Assembly (NCBI RefSeq): GCF_004551525.1
Contig: NZ_SATR01000011.1
Coordinates: 1-64,000 of the forward strand
Reading direction: 5' to 3'
DNA length: 64,000 nt
From: Vibrio ouci
GTDB lineage: Bacteria; Pseudomonadota; Gammaproteobacteria; Enterobacterales; Vibrionaceae
A model generated the notes under the pieces. The model saw only the letters and a program-made list of their open reading frames with translations. It did no database searches and had not been told where the DNA came from. This document shows positions 19,288 through 28,393 of this stretch, piece after piece. The translations under genes and the position numbers were made by a program. The first letter of the stretch is position 1; the number at the start of each line of letters is the position of its first letter.

Positions 19288-19322
19288 AATAGCCTGACAT
19301 GCAATAAGCACGCCAGGCTATT
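19288..19322 (-). terminator. Inverted repeat enclosing the flrBC promoter
   Basis: Perfect 9-bp arms AATAGCCTG (19288-19296) and CAGGCTATT (19314-19322) with a 17-nt loop. On the minus strand the second arm is followed after four bases by TTTTT, so it may terminate or attenuate transcripts coming from flrA. The loop contains most of the flrBC sigma-54 promoter. Confidence 0.55.
19300..19315 (-). promoter_or_regulatory. Sigma-54 promoter of flrBC
   Basis: On the minus strand TGGCGTGCTTATTGCA fits the sigma-54 consensus with correct GG/GC spacing. This is where a FlrA-activated class II promoter is expected. It lies inside the loop of the 19288-19322 inverted repeat. Confidence 0.8.
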
Positions 19323-19384
19323 TTGTAATATCTTCAACAACTTAGCATTAAGTCGGAAATTTGACAGTCAAGATTTGATTCAGT

Positions 19385-20851
19385 TTAGCGCTGTAAGTTG
19401 TACTTTCTCATTTTCTCAACCAAGGTAGTACGACGCATCCCTAGCATGTCTGCTGCTCTTGCAACCACACCACCTTGCGCTTCCAATGCTTGATTGATCA
19501 TATTCACTTCCAGCTCAGCCAGCATCTCTTTCAAGTTAACGCCTTCTGGCGGTAAGCTTTGTGGAGCATTGTCGTGGTCTTGGAACAAATCCGTCGATTC
19601 AAGGCTGAAGTCTTCAGAAAATATATCTTGTAGCGCATCACGTTCCTGCTCTTCAACCGACTCAACATTGTTGTACTCTGGCTGAAACTCAGGGATATCA
19701 CTGTATCGGTACTTGGTTGGTAGATGATTTACATCGACCAAACTGTTTGGATACAGAATGATCATGCGTTCTACCAAGTTCGCCAACTCGCGTACGTTAC
19801 CTGGCCAATCATGCTCGGTTAACGAGTTAATTGAACGAGGCGTAAAGCAGATTGGCTGTGCACCTTCCGCTTCCATTCGAGTCATTAGCTCTTGCAGCAG
19901 TAACGGAATATCTTCGATACGATCACGTAGCGCAGGCATCTCGATTGGGAACACATTCAGACGGTAGTACAAGTCTTCACGGAATGATTCATCATCGATC
20001 ATGCTTTCTAGATTACGGTGAGTCGCCGCAATGACACGAACATTAACACGTATTGTGGTATTGCCTCCGACGCGTTCAAAGCATCGCTCTTGAAGGACAC
20101 GCAGCAGCTTAACTTGCATCGGCATTGGCATATCGCCAATTTCATCAAGAAACAGTGTGCCGCCTTCAGCCAGCTCAAATCGACCTTTACGGGCAGTAAT
20201 CGCGCCAGTGAACGCACCTTTTTCGTGACCGAACAGTTCACTTTCCAACAAGTCTGGTGGAATAGCACCACAGTTGATAGGAACAAATGGTCCATTGCGA
20301 CGGGCTGAATGGTAGTGGATATTACGAGCAACAACTTCTTTACCCGTGCCAGACTCACCCAAAATTAATACGTTCGCTTCGGTACCTGAAACCTGTTCAA
20401 TTAGGTGGCGCACCTCTTTAATGCCCATACTTTGGCCAACCAAACTACGGAACAAGGTGTTTTTACGAGAAGAAGAAGGAACGTTTACCCCTTTGCGACC
20501 CAGAAAGTCTTTACAGTGACGCAGCGCTTCACTGAGCTGAGGGTAATTTAACGGGTACTCCAGCTCACCGACATAGTTTGTCAGTTCTTCGACTGGATAA
20601 GAATGCTTTCCGGCAATAAGAAGCGGAATATGATTAGCTTGGGATAACTTTTCACTCAGCTTGGTCGGCAGCCTATCGCTGCTCAGAGAACCCAAAATAC
20701 AGCCAGCCCACACTTGTGACCAATCGAGATCATCAAGTTGATCAGAGCTGATCGCCTCACATTGTTCCCCAACAAATTCTAAAATATTACTAAGATTGAT
20801 ACGCGCTTGAGCATCGTCCTCAATCACAAGTAGCTTTGCTAAACCCTGCAT
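19385..20851 (-). CDS. flrA: Master flagellar regulator FlrA
   Basis: Top-level sigma-54 activator of the polar flagellar cascade (flaK in V. parahaemolyticus, FleQ in Pseudomonas). In V. cholerae its activity is blocked by c-di-GMP. The 488 residues have a FleQ-type N-terminal receiver-like domain without a usable phospho-acceptor (CILGSLSS in its place). An AAA+ domain follows with GESGTGKE and [10 protein letters not shown], and then a Fis-type DNA-binding helix ([16 protein letters not shown]) at the end. It stands alone, with 276 bp upstream and 122 bp downstream. Confidence 0.96.
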   Translation of the reverse strand: MQGLAKLLVIEDDAQARINLSNILEFVGEQCEAISSDQLDDLDWSQVWAGCILGSLSSDRLPTKLSEKLSQANHIPLLIAGKHSYPVEELTNYVGELEYPLNYPQLSEALRHCKDFLGRKGVNVPSSSRKNTLFRSLVGQSMGIKEVRHLIEQVSGTEANVLILGESGTGKEVVARNIHYHSARRNGPFVPINCGAIPPDLLESELFGHEKGAFTGAITARKGRFELAEGGTLFLDEIGDMPMPMQVKLLRVLQERCFERVGGNTTIRVNVRVIAATHRNLESMIDDESFREDLYYRLNVFPIEMPALRDRIEDIPLLLQELMTRMEAEGAQPICFTPRSINSLTEHDWPGNVRELANLVERMIILYPNSLVDVNHLPTKYRYSDIPEFQPEYNNVESVEEQERDALQDIFSEDFSLESTDLFQDHDNAPQSLPPEGVNLKEMLAELEVNMINQALEAQGGVVARAADMLGMRRTTLVEKMRKYNLQR

Positions 20852-20963
20852 AGGTGAGATTATTTGCCTTTTCTTTTTAAAACGGTGTGGCTGGATAAAG
20901 TTGCTAACGTTACGAATAACTATAGTTCAGTTAAACCGCTAGACAATATATAAATTTCAGCAA

Positions 20964-20994
20964 CAAAAAAAGCCACTAGGCTATATGTGGCTTT
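20964..20994 (-). terminator. Rho-independent terminator after fliS
   Basis: AAAGCCAC (20969-20976) / GTGGCTTT (20987-20994) with a 10-nt loop; on the minus strand it is followed by seven T. It lies in the 276-bp gap between fliS and flrA and separates flrA from the flaG-fliS operon. A second, bulged stem AGCTTTTCGT / ACGAAAAAGCT lies at 21061-21087. Confidence 0.8.
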
Positions 20995-21127
20995 CTATTC
21001 TATTTTAAAAAAAAATAAAGGCAACCAAGCAATTAACTGGTGTGATGTTAAGCCAAAATCAGCTTTTCGTTAGTTTTACGAAAAAGCTTACATTTGGCGT
21101 AAACAATCAAAACGCTTGTTGATGGTT

Positions 21128-21538
21128 TTATAAACCTACATCATTCGCCGTCAGGTTGTGATATTCGTTTGGAATTTGATCCCAAGCTGACTTAATTTCG
21201 CGAATAATGTCGATAACATCGTCAATTGGTTGCGGATTGTTTTGGTGATTCGCTTCAGTAATCTGAGTAATCATAAACTCATATAACTGGTCTAGATTTT
21301 GAGCAATATCACCACCATCATCCATTGAAAGACAGCTACGTAGACTAATAATAATGTCTAACGCTTTACCAAGGCGCTCACCCTTCATCGGGATATTACC
21401 AGCTTGCATCGCTGCTTTACCCTGAATTAATCGCTCAATAGCACCTGCCATCAGCATTTGGACGATCTTATGTGGGGAGGCTGCACTTAGTTGGCTATCA
21501 ACTGATACCTTCTTGTAAGCCTGTAATGAACCACGCAT
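21128..21538 (-). CDS. fliS: Flagellin export chaperone FliS
   Basis: Cytosolic chaperone that binds the flagellin C-terminus, prevents early polymerisation and delivers it to FlhA. At 136 residues, a four-helix protein with the family start (AYKKVSVDSQLSAASPHKIVQMLMAGAIERL). Called flaJ in V. parahaemolyticus. It is last in flaG-fliD-flaI-fliS, 15 bp after flaI, and is followed by a clear terminator. Confidence 0.95.
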   Translation of the reverse strand: MRGSLQAYKKVSVDSQLSAASPHKIVQMLMAGAIERLIQGKAAMQAGNIPMKGERLGKALDIIISLRSCLSMDDGGDIAQNLDQLYEFMITQITEANHQNNPQPIDDVIDIIREIKSAWDQIPNEYHNLTANDVGL

Positions 21539-21553
21539 GATAACCCTCTTAAT

Positions 21554-21877
21554 CTATAAAAACTTTTGATACTGCTGAACAGAACGCTTGCCGTGACGAT
21601 ATTTTTTTAACGCCATAGCTAGTTCGTCGGTCTTGCTCTGCATCAATTCTACAACAGTTTGAGTGGTCTTCACCGCCTCTTGCCACTGTTGTTCGTGCTT
21701 GAGTTCTGGACGAGCTTGTATCGCTTCCAGTAACTTATGCAAAATCTGTTCCCTTGTATCGACTAGCTGAACGATTTCTTCAGCATTGATTTCCACAACT
21801 GCAAGAGTTTCATGAATTTTGTGATCCAGATCTCTCAAAAGGGCAATATTTGCAGCAAAGTCACTATCCAAGGGCAT
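21554..21877 (-). CDS. flaI: FlaI, FliT-like flagellar chaperone candidate
   Basis: A small helical protein of 107 residues in the place where vibrios carry flaI. Size, helix-rich sequence and position between fliD and fliS suggest a FliT-type chaperone for the filament cap FliD, but sequence alone does not prove this. The first residues overlap the end of fliD by 14 bp, indicating coupling. The C-terminus is basic (KKYRHGKRSVQQYQKFL). Confidence 0.8.
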   Translation of the reverse strand: MPLDSDFAANIALLRDLDHKIHETLAVVEINAEEIVQLVDTREQILHKLLEAIQARPELKHEQQWQEAVKTTQTVVELMQSKTDELAMALKKYRHGKRSVQQYQKFL

Positions 21878-23885
21878 TCATCATACCCGCTAATTGAGAC
21901 TGCATTTTACTCGTTGCGTCTTGCATCGCCGAAAACTTGGCGTGTGTACGCTTCTCTAAATTTTCCATACGGCGATCCAGTGCCGCTTGATCATCCTGCA
22001 TACGATAATTGCGCTCAACTAAGCTGCGTTCACGACTTCGAATCGAACCTGTGACACCCGTTAGCCCTTGAATCGCATCTTCTACTTTTTTGGCAAAGCC
22101 CTGATTACCGCCAAAAAAGTCTTCGAGTTTATTAAAGTTGTTGTTGAGTTGGCGATCTAACATCTCGTAGTTGATCTCAAGGTTACCCTGACGAGTGGTA
22201 GTAATACCAAATTCGGTCAAGGTTTTAAGATCTTCAGGTGCTGGTTCAACCCGAGAAGAGAATACCGCCTTTAGCCTTGAGTCAGCACTCCGCACTATGC
22301 TATCCCCTGATAAGGGACCTGCCATACCGGTTGTTGGGTCAACGCCACCCAACTCCTTAGAGACTTGATAAAACTGATTGTAGGCTGCGACGAATTGTTC
22401 AATATCGTCTCGCACACCTTGTCGATCGTATTCAATATCGATTTCTGACGCAGGCTTGCCTCGCTCAGTACGTCCTTTTAAGGTTAAGTCTACGCCATCG
22501 ATCGCATCTTCAATAATGTTGTTATCACTGGATAGCTGAGCGACACCATCGAGCATCACTTTTGCGTCTTGCGCAGACTGAACTTCTGTCATACCTCGGT
22601 AGGTATCAAAGGATTGCTGCGCGGCATTTAAATCAGCTTGAGCTTTATCAATGCGATCTAGATATTCTCGCTCATCTTTTGGTAGGTTTGCTCGTTCTAG
22701 CTCTTTCGCCTGTTCAGGCGTTAACTCACCGGATGCAACACGTAGCTTCAAGGAAGCTCTTTGATCCACAAAACCTTGTTCAATACGTGCTTTTTCAAAA
22801 TCCAGTTTGGCTTGTGCCTCTTTAGGTGTGACATAGGAATCGGTAAGTGTACCTGAAGCACTGTTTGACCAGCCTGGAACATCACCCATTTTTTCTTTGG
22901 CTTTTGCGTCAAGCTGAGGTTCTGGTTCCCAGTATGAATCTAATAAGGTACCGGACGCTGTCGGCGACCAGCCAGGAATACGATCTTCAGGTTTTAGGTA
23001 TTTATTCGCTTCAATGCCTGCTTGAGCGGCTGCCGAGGTGGCACCACTGGACATTTCATTGCCCGGAGTTGCCTCTTTCGCCGCATTGGGATCGGCACTT
23101 ATTGCCGCTTGTTTAGAGGCATCGGCAATTTCTTGGTCTACAATTTTTGCCGCATCGATGTTTCTTTGCGCAATTTTGTCGGCAATCAGTTGTTCAGCGG
23201 CATTGAGCGGTGAAAGCAAATCTTGAGCTGCGGCACGCGCACGCTCTAAATCTTTTACTCGTTGTTCTAGTGTTTTGTATTCGAGCTGTTTAAGGGCATC
23301 ACCTGGCTGAGCGTCAACCGTCATCGAAATGTCGTTATCTTGACCAGATTTATTCGCGGCGACGATTAAACGAGGCCCTGCCGTATCATTAATTACAGCG
23401 GCTCGAACACCGGGGTTGGATTTACTGCCATTGATACCGCGGACGATATCAATCAAGTTGGAATTTTGTTGCACGTCAATGGAGAACTTTTTGTCCCCCA
23501 ATGAAACCTGCAGCTTACCCGGGCCAAATTTCGCATCTTCAGGAAGTACATCAGATGCAATTTTGTGGCTTTGGGCAAGCTGCAACACATCAATCGCATA
23601 GCGACCAGCGATAGCTTCAGTGGTTGCGGTTGCGGATACAACAGCTTCATCAGTCGATTCCACTGTTCTTGCGGCGAAAGCTTTCTCCTGACGAAAGCTC
23701 GCCATCAAGTTTTTCATCGTATCCAGCGACTCTCTGAGTCGACCATAGGCACTGATACTAGAATCAATCTTGGTCTGCTCATTGTTGATACGTTGCTGCT
23801 TAGGTACGCGCTCCGCATCTACAATTTTGCTGACCATAGAATTGATATCCATGCCAGAATTCATGCCTATTGGGCCAAAACTCAT
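21864..23885 (-). CDS. fliD: Flagellar filament cap protein FliD
   Basis: Forms the cap at the filament tip under which flagellin folds. The 673 residues have the conserved N-terminal region (GMNSGMDINSMVSKIVDAER), a large variable middle, and a conserved C-terminal coiled region (YRMQDDQAALDRRMENLEKR). The middle is longer than in enteric FliD. It holds two copies of a PGWSxxASGTLxDSY unit near residues 303-317 and 336-350, and Ala-rich helical stretches. Called flaH in V. parahaemolyticus. It is coupled to flaI by overlap. Confidence 0.95.
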   Translation of the reverse strand: MSFGPIGMNSGMDINSMVSKIVDAERVPKQQRINNEQTKIDSSISAYGRLRESLDTMKNLMASFRQEKAFAARTVESTDEAVVSATATTEAIAGRYAIDVLQLAQSHKIASDVLPEDAKFGPGKLQVSLGDKKFSIDVQQNSNLIDIVRGINGSKSNPGVRAAVINDTAGPRLIVAANKSGQDNDISMTVDAQPGDALKQLEYKTLEQRVKDLERARAAAQDLLSPLNAAEQLIADKIAQRNIDAAKIVDQEIADASKQAAISADPNAAKEATPGNEMSSGATSAAAQAGIEANKYLKPEDRIPGWSPTASGTLLDSYWEPEPQLDAKAKEKMGDVPGWSNSASGTLTDSYVTPKEAQAKLDFEKARIEQGFVDQRASLKLRVASGELTPEQAKELERANLPKDEREYLDRIDKAQADLNAAQQSFDTYRGMTEVQSAQDAKVMLDGVAQLSSDNNIIEDAIDGVDLTLKGRTERGKPASEIDIEYDRQGVRDDIEQFVAAYNQFYQVSKELGGVDPTTGMAGPLSGDSIVRSADSRLKAVFSSRVEPAPEDLKTLTEFGITTTRQGNLEINYEMLDRQLNNNFNKLEDFFGGNQGFAKKVEDAIQGLTGVTGSIRSRERSLVERNYRMQDDQAALDRRMENLEKRTHAKFSAMQDATSKMQSQLAGMMNALG

Positions 23886-23904
23886 TCACTCACCTCAAGT
23901 ATGA

Positions 23905-24333
23905 TTACACCGCCTGGTTGAAAAGCCCTGATGAATAACGGGCCGTCTGCTCTCTCAGTCGACGTAAGATCTCCAACATTTCCTCATCCGGAATCTGACG
24001 AATAATATCACCAGTATCCGCTTCATATATCGTTACAACATCTCTACCGGATTCTTCATCCACACGAAATGATAAGCCTTTATTGATGGAGGAAATAAAA
24101 TTATTCATCTCTTCCACAATTCGCTCTCGTTCTGCTCGATTCAGCTTTTCCCGCTCTTTTGAAGCTTCGATTGCCTTTTCAACATTCTGAGTCGCTTTTT
24201 CACTTATCTCCGCGGTAGAAACTTGCTCCTTTTTCGAGGAAACTTGCTGTACACCATCATACTTGGAGGCAATTTTAGTGCCACTTTCTGAGCCATAAGG
24301 CTGGACGTTCGATGTGTAGGATGGTATTTCCAT
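23905..24333 (-). CDS. flaG: FlaG family protein
   Basis: FlaG proteins lie beside fliD in polar flagellates and influence filament length; the mechanism is not settled. The 142 residues have a polar N-terminal half with a helical charged stretch (EKAIEASKEREKLNRAER). The conserved C-terminal half contains FISSINKGLSFRVDEESGRD and VTIYEADTGDIIRQIPDEEM, the family signature. It starts 71 bp after the last flagellin gene and 19 bp before fliD. Confidence 0.93.
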   Translation of the reverse strand: MEIPSYTSNVQPYGSESGTKIASKYDGVQQVSSKKEQVSTAEISEKATQNVEKAIEASKEREKLNRAERERIVEEMNNFISSINKGLSFRVDEESGRDVVTIYEADTGDIIRQIPDEEMLEILRRLREQTARYSSGLFNQAV

Positions 24334-24360
24334 AACGATCTCCCTTCCACCTTAGCAGGT

Positions 24361-24377
24361 CACAACATAATGTTGTG
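24361..24377. repeat. Perfect 17-bp palindrome between flagellin and flaG
   Basis: CACAACAT-A-ATGTTGTG, perfect 8-bp arms around one base, 28 bp before the flaG start. It has no T run after it, so it looks more like an operator or mRNA hairpin than a terminator. Confidence 0.6.
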
Positions 24378-24404
24378 CCAATAAGCTCCTATCGAACCCA
24401 TCGG

Positions 24405-25538
24405 TTAACCAAGTAAGCTAAGAGCTGCCGACGGAGACTGCTTCGCCTGAGCCAGAATAGAGGTACTCGCTTGTTGAAGGATCTGAGATTTCGTCATCGC
24501 AGTGGTTTCCTTCGCATAGTCTGTATCAACAATTCGACTACGAGATGCATTCACATTCTCGTTGATGTTGTCTAAGTTGCTGATCGCGTGACCAAAACGG
24601 TTTTGGAATGCACCCAGTTCAGCACGTTGGCTATCTACAGTTTTCAATGCGCCGTCGATCACAGATACCGCTAGCTGAGAGCCTGCAACTGTCGTTACAT
24701 CTACATCAGCAACAGTACGATCTTCTGCAGCACCAAAACCAATTTCACCACCTAGTCCACCACCAATAGTGACGTCTGTAGCAACTTTATTAGATGCTGC
24801 AAATAGCTGTAGTTTACCCTCTTCACCAACAGATGCTTTCACATCTTCACTTTGACCATTAATGTACGTTGCAAGCTGCTCGACATCGTCGCCAACTTTA
24901 GCATTTATGGTGATGTTTTTAGCTTCACCATGTACATCAGTATAGCCCAGTGTAAGGTCGGTCGCTCCTGCCGCAACAGCCCAATCAGCGTCTTTAGCAG
25001 CAGTTGCAATATATGCTTTACCACCCATATCCATAGTATCAGAACGCATGTTGCCGATGCCTAGCTGTACAGCTTCACCAGAACTTGCTCCAATTTGGAA
25101 AGACTTGTCGCCAAATGTGCCGTTTAGCAGTTTATTACCACCAAAAGAGGTAGTTTCTGCGATACGGTTTAGCTCGTCGTTAAGCGCCGTTACTTCTTCT
25201 TGAATCGCGATACGCTCGCCACGAGAGTTAGAGCCGTTTGAAGATTGAAGTGCCAAATCACGCATACGTTGAAGTATGTTGGTGGTCTCATTCATCGCAC
25301 CTTCAGCGGTTTGAGCAATTGAGATACCATCATTGGCATTTTTTACAGCCATGTCTAAGCCACGGCTTTGTGAGTTTAAGCGGTTGGAAATTTGCAAACC
25401 AGCAGCGTCATCTCGTGCACTGTTGATTTTATAACCTGAAGATAAGCGCTCCATCGATTTCTGCATCCCGTCAGCGGCACCATTTAGGTAACGCTGTGCG
25501 GTCATTGCAGACACGTTCGTGTTTACATTAATTGCCAT
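24405..25538 (-). CDS. Polar flagellin (third of tandem set)
   Basis: Filament subunit of 377 residues. The N-terminal D0/D1 helices begin [19 protein letters not shown] and include [22 protein letters not shown] variable centre follows (about 175-285), then the conserved C-terminal helices ending [18 protein letters not shown]. By position beside flaG it corresponds to the flaB (V. cholerae) or flaA (V. parahaemolyticus) slot, but naming differs between species and I do not assign a symbol. It has its own sigma-28 promoter at 25619-25645. Confidence 0.95.
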   Translation of the reverse strand: MAINVNTNVSAMTAQRYLNGAADGMQKSMERLSSGYKINSARDDAAGLQISNRLNSQSRGLDMAVKNANDGISIAQTAEGAMNETTNILQRMRDLALQSSNGSNSRGERIAIQEEVTALNDELNRIAETTSFGGNKLLNGTFGDKSFQIGASSGEAVQLGIGNMRSDTMDMGGKAYIATAAKDADWAVAAGATDLTLGYTDVHGEAKNITINAKVGDDVEQLATYINGQSEDVKASVGEEGKLQLFAASNKVATDVTIGGGLGGEIGFGAAEDRTVADVDVTTVAGSQLAVSVIDGALKTVDSQRAELGAFQNRFGHAISNLDNINENVNASRSRIVDTDYAKETTAMTKSQILQQASTSILAQAKQSPSAALSLLG

Positions 25539-25618
25539 ATTTGATCTCCTTCGGCATTAGGGCGATGTGCCGCAGTGTCTCTCACCTCACTTTGGCACAT
25601 CTCATTTCTCTCAATCCT

Positions 25619-25645
25619 TTAACGGCGAACTAAAAAATACCTTTA
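25619..25645 (-). promoter_or_regulatory. Sigma-28 promoter of the third flagellin
   Basis: On the minus strand TAAA-N15-GCCGTTAA, with seven of eight -10 positions matching GCCGATAA and the consensus spacing. It lies 81 bp upstream of the start codon. A further exact GCCGATAA lies at 25680-25673 but lacks a clear -35 TAAA. Confidence 0.8.
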
Positions 25646-25722
25646 GGAAAAAAATAATTTTTTTTTGCTTTTTTATCGGCGAGCATATGAAATGTGATGG
25701 AGATCATCTATTTGCGAGAGGC

Positions 25723-25755
25723 AAAAAAAATCCAGCCGAAGCTGGATTTTTATAA
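25723..25755 (-). terminator. Terminator of the second flagellin
   Basis: AATCCAGC-CGAA-GCTGGATT stem with A and T runs on the two sides, 12 bp after the flagellin stop. On the minus strand the stem is followed by eight T. Confidence 0.88.
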
Positions 25756-25766
25756 TTTGGGCTTGA

Positions 25767-26900
25767 TTAGCCTAGTAGGCTTAGTGCCGAGTTTGGCGCC
25801 TGCTTCGCTTGAGCAAGGATAGAGCTTGAAGCTTGAGAAAGAATTTGCGACTTAGTTAGTGCAGTTGTTTCTTTCGCGAAGTCAGTGTCTTTGATACGGC
25901 TCTTAGATGCATTAACGTTTTCGTTGATGTTATCTAAGTTGTTGATAGCGTGGTTGAAACGGTTCTGGAATGCACCCAGTTCAGCACGGTGGCTATCTAC
26001 GTTTTTCAGTGCAGCATCGATGATACCAACAGATTCTTGCGCGCCACCAACCGATGTTACGTCAATTGTATCAACCGTTACGTTTGTTGCTGCGCCCATT
26101 GAAAGCTCACCAGCAAGACCACCAGAGAATGATACTGCGCCGTCTACTTTATCCGCACCAGCGAATACTTGTAGTTGACCATCTTCGTTTACTGACGCTT
26201 TAACCATGTCAGTTTGACCGTTGATGTATGTCGCTAGTTCTTCAATATCGTCGCCTTCTTTAGCGTTGATAGTGATAGTTTGAGCAACACCGTCAGTGTC
26301 AGTTAGGTTAACTGTTAGGTCATTTGCACCTGCAGCAACCGTCCAGCTTGAATCTTTAGCAGTCGCCGCTTGGAAGCTTTGGCCACCCATCTTAGAGTCA
26401 TCAGAGCGCATGTTGTTTAGTGAAAGCATTACTGCTTCACCGTTGTCTGCACCGATCTGCATTGATTTAGTGCCGAACGTACCGTTAAGTAGCTTGTTAC
26501 CACCGAAAGATGTTGTTTCAGCGATACGGTTTAGTTCGTCATTAAGTGCTGTTACTTCTTCTTGGATAGCAACACGCTCAGATTTAGAGTTTGAACCGTT
26601 AGCAGACTGTAGCGATAGGTCACGCATACGTTGCAGGATGTTTGTTGTCTCATTCATCGCACCTTCAGCAGTCTGCGCGATAGAGATACCGTCGTTCGCG
26701 TTACGTACAGCCACGTCTAGACCACGGCTTTGTACGTTTAAGCGGTTAGAGATTTGAAGACCCGCTGCATCGTCTTTAGCGCTGTTGATCTTAGAACCAG
26801 ATGACAAACGCTCCATTGAAGTTTGTTGAGCATTGTTCGCGCTATTTAGGTAACGCTGTGCTGTCATTGCTGATACGTTGGTGTTTACATTCACTGCCAT
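25767..26900 (-). CDS. Polar flagellin (second of tandem set)
   Basis: Filament subunit of 377 residues, starting at the ATG at 26900 ([12 protein letters not shown]) with GGAGAAATCACC upstream. A longer reading frame adds 24 unlikely residues and is rejected. It has conserved D0/D1 ends and a variable centre; the C-terminus is [19 protein letters not shown]. It keeps the motif [21 protein letters not shown]. Of the three genes its wording is closest to the consensus of vibrio flagellins. It is flanked by its own sigma-28 promoter and terminator, so it is monocistronic. Confidence 0.95.
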   Translation of the reverse strand: MAVNVNTNVSAMTAQRYLNSANNAQQTSMERLSSGSKINSAKDDAAGLQISNRLNVQSRGLDVAVRNANDGISIAQTAEGAMNETTNILQRMRDLSLQSANGSNSKSERVAIQEEVTALNDELNRIAETTSFGGNKLLNGTFGTKSMQIGADNGEAVMLSLNNMRSDDSKMGGQSFQAATAKDSSWTVAAGANDLTVNLTDTDGVAQTITINAKEGDDIEELATYINGQTDMVKASVNEDGQLQVFAGADKVDGAVSFSGGLAGELSMGAATNVTVDTIDVTSVGGAQESVGIIDAALKNVDSHRAELGAFQNRFNHAINNLDNINENVNASKSRIKDTDFAKETTALTKSQILSQASSSILAQAKQAPNSALSLLG

Positions 26901-26984
26901 GGTGATTTCTCCGTTTGATTTTCCGATGTTTCCGGTTTCCGACGTCTCGGAAAACCAAAGTAGTTCTCTCAAAAGTTACATTTA

Positions 26985-27011
26985 TTAACGGCGCTATTTC
27001 CAAAACCTTGA
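26985..27011 (-). promoter_or_regulatory. Sigma-28 promoter of the second flagellin
   Basis: On the minus strand TCAA-N15-GCCGTTAA: the -10 differs at one position from GCCGATAA, the spacing is right, and the -35 is one base off TAAA. It lies 85 bp before the start codon. Confidence 0.7.
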
Positions 27012-27135
27012 GGTTTTTTTTAAGTTTTTTTCGAAAAAAGTTCTATTGGTGAGAAAAGCGTGATTAAACGTTAATAAAGCCATTTTTTTGCTAAAGCTTT
27101 CGCTTCGGTTGTCGATAATGCTCTCTTGCCTTAAA

Positions 27136-28269
27136 TTAACCGAGCAGCGTTATCGCTAAATTTGGTTGTTGCTTAGCCTGGGCCAAGATAGATGTACTCA
27201 CTTGCTGCAATATTTGCTGCTTAACCATTTGGGTGGTTTCTTTCGCGTAGTCGGTATCTTTAATCCGGCTGTTAGACGCTGACAAGTTTTCGTTCACATT
27301 GCTCAAATTATTGATGGCGTGATTAAAGCGATTTTGCATTGCGCCGAGTTCAGCTCGGTGGCTATCGACATAATTGAGTGCTGTATCGAGGACTGAAACA
27401 GCCCTTTGCGCGCCCCCGACTTCAGAAATATCAATATTATCAACCGCTTCATAACCAGCTAGGTTCATATTGAGCTCATTCGCTAAGCCACCAGAAAACG
27501 AAATCGTTCCCGCCGTTTCCTTACCTGCCATAAAGATTTGCAGTTGCCCTTCTTCATTCACAGAAGCAGAGACTTTGTCAGTTTGACCATTGATATAGGT
27601 CGCCAGTTCTTCAATATCGTCGCCAGATTTCGCGCTTATATTGACGGTTTCTTGCTGACCTTGAGCATTGGTGTATTGCATGGTGAGATCTTGGCTACCC
27701 TGAGATACCTGCCATGAACTGTCCGCTTTACCTGCGGCAATATAGCTAAATCCGCCCATATCCAAACTGTCAGAACGCATGTTTTTCAGTGACACTTGTA
27801 CCGCTTCACCTGAACTTGCACCAATCTGAAAAGAAGACGATGAAAATGAACCATTGAGCAATTTTCGACCACCAAAAGAGGTGGTTTCTGCGATTCTATT
27901 CAATTCATCATTTAAAGCGCCCATTTCTTCTTGTAACGCATCTCGCTCAGCACGACTATTTGAGCCATTAGCGGATTGCAACGACAGATCTCGCATACGC
28001 TGAAGTAAGTTGGTCGTTTCATTCATCGCCCCTTCTGCGGTTTGCATGATTGAAATACCATCGTTGGCATTACGCATTGCGACATCTAGCCCGCGCATTT
28101 GAGATTCAAGGCGATTGGATATTTGCAAACCAGCAGCATCATCTTTAGCACTATTAATACGATTGCCCGACGCCAGCCTTTCTAACGACTGGTTGAGCAA
28201 GTCCGCCGCATTCGTCAGGTGACGCTGCGCCGTCATTGCAGAGACATTGGTATTAACAGTGATGGCCAT
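27136..28269 (-). CDS. Polar flagellin (first of tandem set)
   Basis: Filament subunit, again 377 residues, and somewhat more diverged than the other two ([29 protein letters not shown]-terminus [20 protein letters not shown]). By position it is the flaE (V. cholerae) or flaF (V. parahaemolyticus) type, usually a minor subunit; this is inference. Its own sigma-28 promoter lies 34 bp upstream of the start. No convincing terminator is seen after it. Confidence 0.94.
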   Translation of the reverse strand: MAITVNTNVSAMTAQRHLTNAADLLNQSLERLASGNRINSAKDDAAGLQISNRLESQMRGLDVAMRNANDGISIMQTAEGAMNETTNLLQRMRDLSLQSANGSNSRAERDALQEEMGALNDELNRIAETTSFGGRKLLNGSFSSSSFQIGASSGEAVQVSLKNMRSDSLDMGGFSYIAAGKADSSWQVSQGSQDLTMQYTNAQGQQETVNISAKSGDDIEELATYINGQTDKVSASVNEEGQLQIFMAGKETAGTISFSGGLANELNMNLAGYEAVDNIDISEVGGAQRAVSVLDTALNYVDSHRAELGAMQNRFNHAINNLSNVNENLSASNSRIKDTDYAKETTQMVKQQILQQVSTSILAQAKQQPNLAITLLG

Positions 28270-28302
28270 GATTAAGCGATATCCTTCTTTCAGTTACTCT
28301 TT

Positions 28303-28328
28303 GTATCGGCCAAATGGATTATTCTTTA
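28303..28328 (-). promoter_or_regulatory. Sigma-28 promoter of the first flagellin
   Basis: On the minus strand TAAA-N14-GCCGATAC: near-consensus elements with a spacer one base short of the 15 nt in the third flagellin promoter. The start codon is 34 bp downstream. Confidence 0.7.
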
Positions 28329-28341
28329 AGGGAATTTGCAT

Positions 28342-28375
28342 AAAAAAACCGAAGCACTTGGCTTCGGTTTTTATT
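28342..28375 (-). terminator. Terminator after the DyP peroxidase gene
   Basis: AAACCGAAGC-acttg-GCTTCGGTTT with T runs on both strands, 18 bp after the peroxidase stop. It isolates the flagellin promoter from upstream transcription. Confidence 0.88.
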
Positions 28376-28393
28376 TTAAAATTCAGTGTTGTA

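Noticed and set aside
24367..24385. TTGGCACAACATTATG before flaG as a sigma-54 promoter
   Set aside because: The -24 TGGCAC matches, but there is no TTGC at the -12 position.
25673..25680. Exact GCCGATAA upstream of the third flagellin as its main promoter
   Set aside because: No TAAA-like element at the right distance; the box at 25619-25645 has both elements. It could still be a weak second promoter.
26901..26972. 24-residue N-terminal extension of the second flagellin
   Set aside because: The other flagellins begin at MA(I/V)xVNTNVSAM; the extension covers the ribosome binding site and leader.
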